DNA from: Hofstenia miamia
Lineage: Eukaryota > Xenacoelomorpha > Acoela > Hofsteniidae
Length of the DNA: 64,000 bases
Direction: 5' to 3'
Assembly (NCBI GenBank): GCA_900660155.1
Contig: CABFPE010000131.1
Location: 823,084-887,083, forward strand
Shown here: piece after piece, positions 57,180-64,000 of the stretch
How the letters are laid out: every line of letters begins with the position of its first letter
Numbering within the stretch: the first letter of the stretch is position 1
Notes under the pieces: generated by a model
The model's input: only the letters and a program-made list of their open reading frames with translations
Databases searched by the model: none
What the model was told of the DNA's origin: nothing
Made by a program: the position numbers and the translations under genes

Positions 57180-57900
57180 TTAAAAATGTTTTCGTTCATC
57201 TCCTAGTGGAATGATTCCATGCTGGATATTGTAGACAATGCCACGTATTAAATTTAGAATTTCACTGTCTTCTAGCAAAACTAACTTAGTTTTTCTGGAG
57301 CAGACTACTAGGAACTTGTAAATAACGGTTCTTATATTAAATCCATAGAATTTTTGCACTCCTTCAAGAATTGCAGGTAGACGTAGCTCGTCTGGTATGT
57401 CTTGAGCAAAGTTTATAAACAAAAACCCGTATGGTTTACTAACTGCTTTTTTATATGCGGTAACAAATTCATACTTATTATTCATCTGAGCTCCTAGAGT
57501 TTTCACCAGTAAACGATGGCGTACTGAGTTGAATAGAAACATTCCAGAAGCATTTTTTGATTTAAAGTTGAATATCATCCTTTTGAAAATACAAAATGCG
57601 TAATTAATACAATATCACAATTTAAATGTCTTCTGGCTATCACTAAATTGGTAAAAGTTTGTGAATTCAAACATTCCTTGCCAAAATCATTAAAAATAAT
57701 TAGAGTATTCTTAACATAATTTTCAGATATCGCATTTTCTGAGTATTAATTGAAAAATTCAACCTGATTCATTTTTGCATTGAATTTATTATGAACATCA
57801 CTTTGGAAATGACAATATTTGAGAACTTGTTAAAATAATTAAAATTATTCAATTTTCAAAACAAATGTGTTTTACCAGAATTTGACTGACCACTTAATAT
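57180..57900 (-). mobile_element. Polinton-like packaging-ATPase remnant (fossil)
   Basis: Read on the minus strand: SGQSNSGKTHLF is a Walker A motif. NTLIIFNDFGKE followed by an IVLITHF strand has the Walker B and sensor layout of FtsK/HerA-type packaging ATPases. A 132-codon block (57180-57578) includes KPYGFLFINFAQDIPDELRL, matching the kPYGYL.iD..pdTPdelRlR segment near the C-terminus of Polinton ATPases. The gene is broken. Its Walker A end lies inside the tandem array at 57795-59233. The element looks moderately old, since motifs are still clear. Confidence 0.6.
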
Positions 57901-59233
57901 TAAAAAAACTTGCTTAGCTCACGAGAGAACAACATTAAATGTTACAATGAATCTCTTTATGATACAAAATATATATATAAACTTTATTTAAGAATTGTAA
58001 TAAAACCAAAATGTCAATTAATGTATACCACCACGAACCTGACACCTATAATCTATGTACATATTCAAAGATTGTTTTTTATCCAATATACATCACTTTG
58101 GAAATGACAATATTTGAGAACTTGTTAAAATTATTCAATTTTCAAAACAAATGTGTTTTACCAGAATTTGACTGACCACTTAATATTAAAAAAACTTGCT
58201 TAGCTCACGAGAGAACAACATTAAATGTTACAATGAATCTCTTTATGATACAAAATATATATATAAACTTTATTTAAGAATTGTAATAAAACCAAAATGT
58301 CAATTAATGTATACCACCACGAACCTGACACCTATAATCTATGTACATATTCAAAGATTGTTTTTTATCCAATATACATCACTTTGGAAATGACAATATT
58401 TGAGAACTTGTTAAAATTATTCAATTTTCAAAACAAATGTGTTTTACCAGAATTTGACTGACCACTTAATATTAAAAAAACTTGCTTAGCTCACGAGAGA
58501 ACAACATTAAATGTTACAATGAATCTCTTTATGATACAAAATATATATATAAACTTTATTTAAGAATTGTAATAAAACCAAAATGTCAATTAATGTATAC
58601 CACCACGAACCTGACACCTATAATCTATGTACATATTCAAAGATTGTTTTTTATCCAATATACATCACTTTGGAAATGACAATATTTGAGAACTTGTTAA
58701 AATTATTCAATTTTCAAAACAAATGTGTTTTACCAGAATTTGACTGACCACTTAATATTAAAAAAACTTGCTTAGCTCACGAGAGAACAACATTAAATGT
58801 TACAATGAATCTCTTTATGATACAAAATATATATATAAACTTTATTTAAGAATTGTAATAAAACCAAAATGTCAATTAATGTATACCACCACGAACCTGA
58901 CACCTATAATCTATGTACATATTCAAAGATTGTTTTTTATCCAATATACATCACTTTGGAAATGACAATATTTGAGAACTTGTTAAAATTATTCAATTTT
59001 CAAAACAAATGTGTTTTACCAGAATTTGACTGACCACTTAATATTAAAAAAACTTGCTTAGCTCACGAGAGAACAACATTAAATGTTACAATGAATCTCT
59101 TTATGATACAAAATATATATATAAACTTTATTTAAGAATTGTAATAAAACCAAAATGTCAATTAATGTATACCACCACGAACCTGACACCTATAATCTAT
59201 GTACATATTCAAAGATTGTTTTTTATCCAATAT
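57795..59233 (+). repeat. five-copy tandem array, 286-bp unit
   Basis: Units begin at 57795, 58090, 58376, 58662 and 58948 (starting ACATCACTTTGGAAATGACA). The first is 9 bp longer (extra AATTAAA-type text) and the other four look identical. Each contains the same 65-codon plus-strand frame and, on the other strand, the segment with the Polinton-like Walker A motif. The identity means a very recent amplification, or an assembly effect. Confidence 0.95.
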
Positions 59234-60900
59234 ACATACACTTTCCTTAAAACCCTATTATAAGTTTTAACCATGAGCGTTTTTGCAATTCTTTTATGTA
59301 TTATTAAACATAACCGAATTTATTTGTATGAAATAAAACTTTTTAAAATGGATGATTAACTTCAGAAAATAAAAAAATGTAATATATAAATATTATAATT
59401 TGTACAACTCAATAGGCGGAAAGTACATTTTAGTTTTACTTTGTCACTAGTACAGACATGTAGAGAGATGTGAAAACTATATTTATTTTTCTAAACGATT
59501 TACAAAAAAGTTAACACAATGCAATTTGCAAGACCTTTTACTAGTTTAATATCATCTTTCCGCAATAGATTTTAGTTACCAAAAGCTTATATTTTCACCA
59601 AGTACTTTGACATATCGCTTAGGTAGAAAATAGAAAAGCCCATTATCGAGTTGCACTATAATTGTGACAACATACTTTGTGTTTTTCTGTACAGCGTTCA
59701 AGATTGTGAGCCAAATGTTTTTTGGTAGGTTGACAGCAAGACTTGCGTTTGGAAAAATAGACGTTGAAGTTTATGATTTGACGTCGTTTAAATGCTGTAG
59801 AATGTCATCATCATTTGCATTAATGATAGTAACAGAGCCATAAATAATTGGTGGTTGTCTTCTTTTGTGTTAAACTATATGCTTTTCTTTTACAGAAGCA
59901 GGCAGAGAAAACATCTCTTGTTTTAGAGGGTCATAGCTCGTTGGTGGAGTTGTACATAGCTCATCAAACAGACTATCAATAGAAATGGTTACTAATATTT
60001 CAGAAAGCATTTCACTAGTTATTTAGAAGAATGAATTTGTGGAGACGAAAAATATAAAGAATCTATCTAATGAATGGAACAAATATATAGATAGGTTAAT
60101 TAATAGCAATGCATAGTACAATCACATGATGTCTAAACGGATTGCAAACTAATGAATGAGTCTTTTAAAAATGTTTCTTTGTAGAGTTTTTAATAATCTT
60201 TCATACATGAATTAAATTTATAAGTTTTATATTATAGTATTTACTGTGTTTATTAATTTTTTATTCCATACATTTTGTACTCTTTTTAGCAAATAGTAGA
60301 GTTTATCTTTCAACTACATAATGTAATTTGTAGAATGTCTTAAAATTTATATTTATATGCGATATTAAATAACAACACCATTCATAATTTAAAATACGGA
60401 AATAAAATCTGAATTTACAATTAAGATTATTCGTATTTATGTCTATGAACGATTTTTTTCTCGTTTTTGAAGTTTTATACTAATACGTTATGAAATTTTC
60501 ATTTTGTTCAATGCCTATGATGAAAAAATATCTAAACTTTAAAACAATATTCAGTTTTTACAATGATTTGACTAATCTAGTCTACAAATGATTAAAAAAG
60601 TGACAAATTATATAAAGTCAAAAAATGTATAAAGTGGAAAAGCCATGGAAGAGTCTACAAATGTGTAAAGAAGTGAAAAAACATATAAAGTGAAAAAATG
60701 TAAAGTCGGCAGTAATGCAAAAGAAGACACGCATGTAAAATGTACGAATATGTAAAACTAATATAATAATAATAGTGTATAATAAAGCATTTATAATTAT
60801 AAATCTTACTAATAGCATTAAATGTGTAACTTTTTAGAAAACACAGTATGTCTTTTTGCAGGTAAGTTTATATCTCTGTCATGTATTTGAAAAGGAAATC
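59234..60900. other. probable Polinton-like interior, decayed
   Basis: The minus strand at 59630-60010 has a coding-like but broken stretch (MLSEILVTISIDSLFDELCT and PPIIYGSVTIINANDDDI) that I cannot assign; position suggests another gene of the same fossil. 60618-60818 is a low-complexity A/T frame and not a gene. Confidence 0.3.
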
Positions 60901-61168
60901 ATAATATAAAATACACTAATGAAATTTAACAGTGTAAAAAATTTCTTAAAATAAAAAATAAAGAAGTAATTCTTAAATTTTATGTATATTTGTGAATCAA
61001 TAAACTTTAATAGCCAATGGTGATTAAAAAATCGTTTTACTTTATTAACATTTTAGGTTTGTAGCATCTATCACTTACAAAAGTTTATAAATTGGGAAAA
61101 ACATGTTGTAATAATAATTGAGATGGTTTTCCAACTTGAGAAAAAATTCTAGTTTATATGATTAGAAA
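60901..61168 (+). repeat. duplicated flanking module, copy 1
   Basis: Two blocks, 60901-61025 and 61020-61168, recur diverged at 61576-61705 and 61850-62000 (shared text includes TTTGTAGCATCTATCACTTA and AAATTGGGAAAAACATGTTG). They surround the small ORF at 61169-61495 and look like the shared untranslated flanks of a duplicated gene. Confidence 0.6.
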
Positions 61169-61495
61169 ATGTTTTATTTATCAGTAGTCATAAAGAATAA
61201 TACGCCTTATGAATTTGAATTAATTCAGGTAGGTGAAATTTTGAGATTTGATCGTCACTATCTGATAGTCAATGGCTTGAACACTGCTGAATACCGTTTT
61301 GATATTATAAATGGAATGCATAATATTTTAATTCCTACTGATATAGTCACCTGTCAGCATTACCAGAGTGGTAGCATCTCGTTATTAGATCAAATACCCT
61401 TATTCAAAGTATATGGTGTAAACGATCAGCCATTCATCAATTATGAAAAGACTCATGTACATGTAATTTATAAACCAACTTCAGTCATTCATTGA
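61169..61495 (+). CDS. hypothetical 108-residue protein
   Basis: An intact frame MFYLSVVIKNNTPYEFELIQ..HVIYKPTSVIH with balanced composition: alternating hydrophobic and polar residues (a beta-rich look), no membrane segment and no signal peptide. I do not recognise the family. It lies downstream of Polinton-like remnants on the other strand, so it may be a small gene of that fossil, or an unrelated small gene. Its 5' and 3' flanks are duplicated at 61.58-62.0 kb without a matching intact frame. It could be chance, though 108 codons open in 70% A+T DNA with this composition is uncommon. Confidence 0.4.
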   Translation: MFYLSVVIKNNTPYEFELIQVGEILRFDRHYLIVNGLNTAEYRFDIINGMHNILIPTDIVTCQHYQSGSISLLDQIPLFKVYGVNDQPFINYEKTHVHVIYKPTSVIH

Positions 61496-61575
61496 TAGAA
61501 TTAAAATTATCTTCTATACATAAAATGGTGGGTTCATTCATTTCAATGATACTAGCATTATTTATTTAACTCTTA

Positions 61576-62030
61576 ATATAAAAGACACTGATGAAATTTA
61601 AAAGTGTAAGCAATTTCTTAAAATGTAAAATAAATAAGTTATTCATTATTTTTAAATGTTATGTATATATGTATATCAATAAAAGTTAATAACCAATTTA
61701 TGACACTAATATAAATATCAAAACATGTTATCAACAACCTTGAAACGTTTCATATAAAAATTCTCACTTGCAAATATTTTATTATTGAATTCAACGAGAA
61801 AAACATATTGAAAAAATATTTATTTCATTTGTACCAGAGATGTTGATTAAAAAATCCTTTTACTTTATTAACATCTTAGGTTTGTAGCATCTATCACTTA
61901 CATAAGTTTATAAATTGGGAAAAACATGTTGTGATAATAATTGAGATTTTTCCAACTTGCAAAAAAATTTTTGTGCATTGAAAGAATTCTAGTATCATAT
62001 GATTTGACAATATTTTATTTAATAGTAATA
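61576..62030 (+). repeat. duplicated flanking module, copy 2
   Basis: Diverged copies of the blocks at 60901-61168, with about 145 bp between them. After the second block the sequence no longer follows the ORF seen in copy 1. Confidence 0.6.
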
Positions 62031-62109
62031 ATTGTTAAAGCAATTTAAATTTCATGTTTTTAAAATTTGAGACAGTTTATAAATTTGGTAGATAACAATC
62101 TTTATGATT

Positions 62110-62385
62110 GGATACATTTTGACATTTGAACAATGGAGTATAGATAAAAATTATGTAATTTTAACATTGTCTGTGAAAAAAAAATATAACATTGTACACA
62201 CATTAGTATGCACCCAACATAATGAAATTTCACATAGCTGTACCATCCTTGCAATTCATTACATTTTGGCATTTGAACAATGAGGATGGATAAAACTATG
62301 TAATGTTGACATTGTCTGTGAAAGAGTGCAACTTTGTACACGTATGAATCTAAACAGCTGGCATAATAGAATTTCACATTGATGA
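62110..62385. repeat. two-copy tandem repeat, about 150 bp
   Basis: TACATTTTGACATTTGAACA (near 62113) and TACATTTTGGCATTTGAACA (near 62262) start two diverged units. Both contain ACATTGTCTGTGAAA and end near AATTTCACAT. A minus-strand frame across them (62102-62377) reflects the repeat. Confidence 0.65.
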
Positions 62386-62390
62386 AAGAA

Positions 62391-63796
62391 CTACACGAAA
62401 AGATTTCAAACTTTTTGGTGAGCTTTTCTCACAATTGAATCTCAGATATTGTTTTAATTCTTAATGCTTTTTGCATTATTATTTCTAGTTAGTATTACAG
62501 ATATTTCTTTTAGAAATGTAATCAATTTTATCTTAACAAATTGCTGCGCGTTTACCATCCGATGTTATATTAATAATATACATTATCATAAATAAAAACA
62601 TCGTTTGTGAATACACATTTTTAACTGCATTTGTTTAGACTGTTAATTTTCATGTGTTTTATACTGTAAACGTCACCTCATTTTGACTTGTTTATTATTC
62701 ATTAATTTAGATACTACCATGTGAAATTCATAACTTGAAAATACACATTACGTATGTTTCCTACACCATTCCCATCCCAACATGAACTTATTACGAATAT
62801 TATCATTTTTCATTGAACTGTAGATGAAATTCGATATATGAACTTTATCATCATTTATTAGTGCAATTTTAAATCTTTTTTGTAAATAAATTTATTATTT
62901 ATTAATGTTCATTTTCTCTGTATGGTGAGAGCATGCGTCTGTGAAAGCATGTATTTATATTTTAAAAGTTATTGTTATTTGGAAATATTTATCAATTCAA
63001 CTTTTTACCCAAAATATTTAGAAATTTAATGTTTGCAATTCCAAAATGTGAATCTTTTGCTACATAGAATTTTAATGGTTTTAAAAATTGAATATATTTG
63101 AAGTGCATAAAAATTGTTAAATTTTGAACAATAGATTACAACAATTCCAATCTTATGGAATTGTGAAAATTGTTTATAAATGTGTATAGAAAAATTGGTT
63201 ACATTTTAAACAATCAATCGCAAATTACTTTTGTTTGTCAACAAATATTACAACAAAACAGAACAGATTCCAATGACGTCAGAGATAGACAGACGACCAA
63301 AGTATGTAATTACATCATAGCCACACCAGATAAGGTCAAAGGTCATTTTGCGTTGGGCTTCAAGTCTCTTCATACTACTAATGTACACCCACATTAATAG
63401 TAATTATTAAATAGTATTTTCCTCCCCGAATGCTTTGCACAGTGAACTGGAGCACTATTCAAAATGTTAATTGTGCTTAAAGTTCTCTGATGTCAGAATA
63501 AACCTTCAAAGTATTTGGTTGCAATCAAAGTACTGTATTGAAATTTAGCATATAATTTTATTTAAGAAGGTGTAAATACATATTTTTATCAGATTTACTT
63601 TTTCACTGTATGTATTTACATAATTTAACAATTTTTTTAGCTAAAACCATTAAAAATAAGCGATGGTTTTACTAAGTAATATAAAATGATAGAGACTATA
63701 TCAGATAGGTTGTGCTTGAACCAAGAACTTCAGTCAAAAAATTGGCAAGTGTAATGTCAATTCACTACTATCTGGAATGTATAATTTACCCCAATC
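62391..63796. other. unassigned AT-rich end region
   Basis: No supported gene. Frames at 63170-63397 and 63712-63933 lack motifs. No right-hand terminus of the Polinton-like fossil was found. Confidence 0.35.
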
Positions 63797-64000
63797 CAGA
63801 GCTGCAACCGTGCCTGGTTTTGAAGGCACGGCCCGGCACGGCACGGAGTTGCAAAATTATTTTTTGGGCACGGCAAGGGTTTTCAAAAATATGGTTTTCA
63901 AATATGGCTTTTAGAATTCTCTCTAGTAAATAAACTGATTACAGCCAGTGTATTATGTCTTATAAGTAAACAAAAATTATTAAATTGAAAATATATTAGC
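63797..64000. mobile_element. hAT-like terminus, continues past the window
   Basis: CAGAGCTGCAACCGTGCCTG followed by GCACGGCCCGGCACGGCACG is a G/C-rich block in AT-rich DNA, typical of one end of a hAT element. The interior would extend beyond 64000. Confidence 0.45.

Noticed and set aside
57910-59263. Five identical 65-69 codon plus-strand frames
   Set aside because: Products of the 286-bp tandem array; composition is not gene-like and the other strand carries the recognisable ATPase motif.
60618-60818. 66-codon Phe/Ile/Leu-rich minus-strand frame resembling a membrane protein
   Set aside because: Arises from A/T-rich repeated AAAGTG/TGTAAA text; no other sign of coding.

Overview
This is a window of an AT-rich (by eye about 70% A+T) animal genome, probably from an invertebrate. 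It has spliced genes with GT/AG introns and AATAAA signals, an annexin and TRPC-type cation channels. The rest is a dense mixture of hAT, Tc1/Tigger, P-like and Polinton elements, Penelope-like elements and LINEs. The base composition and repeat mix would suit a cnidarian such as Hydra, a flatworm or another lophotrochozoan, but the sequence does not settle the phylum. I recognise no bacterial-type operon, CRISPR array, tRNA or rRNA gene.

Layout. 0-8 kb is repeats: a recombinase-like fragment, a THAP-like finger fragment, an exact 381-bp direct repeat, a LINE tail, and a clean hAT MITE whose right-hand region is duplicated between two single-N contig joins. 8.1-8.9 kb holds a 5' coding exon of an unrecognised minus-strand gene. 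10.4-11.5 kb is a decayed Penelope-like element. 14.5-16.0 kb carries a complete intronless annexin on the minus strand. 16.6-21.3 kb is repeats, including a younger Penelope-like element with a hammerhead-ribozyme-like core just after its GIY-YIG end.

22.3-46.9 kb holds the main genes: two tandem TRPC-like channel genes on the plus strand. Each has three coding exons of exactly the same lengths (261, 356 and 1723 nt), giving 779 residues. The exons are joined here by splice sites and reading phase. Introns of the first copy hold P-like, Tc1-like and hAT remnants and a small satellite. Introns of the second hold an antisense LINE and another transposon-type fragment. Between the genes lies an R4/Dong-like LINE bounded by TAA repeats.

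47-54.6 kb is repeats and a 1000-N scaffold gap: a hAT element, its internally deleted relative, a LINE 3' end, two long-inverted-repeat elements or structures, and a 29-bp minisatellite. 55.6-62.4 kb looks like the fossil of a Polinton-type element (integrase-like and packaging-ATPase-like remnants). The ATP-binding segment lies inside a five-copy array with a 286-bp unit. The last 1.6 kb is unassigned and ends in a GC-rich hAT-like terminus.

How the parts relate. The TRPC pair arose by local duplication, and the patchy near-identity between copies suggests later gene conversion. Annexin (a calcium-dependent membrane-binding protein) and TRPC (a calcium-permeable channel) both act in calcium biology, but nothing here shows co-regulation. 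Several repeats beside N characters are probably assembly duplications rather than biology.
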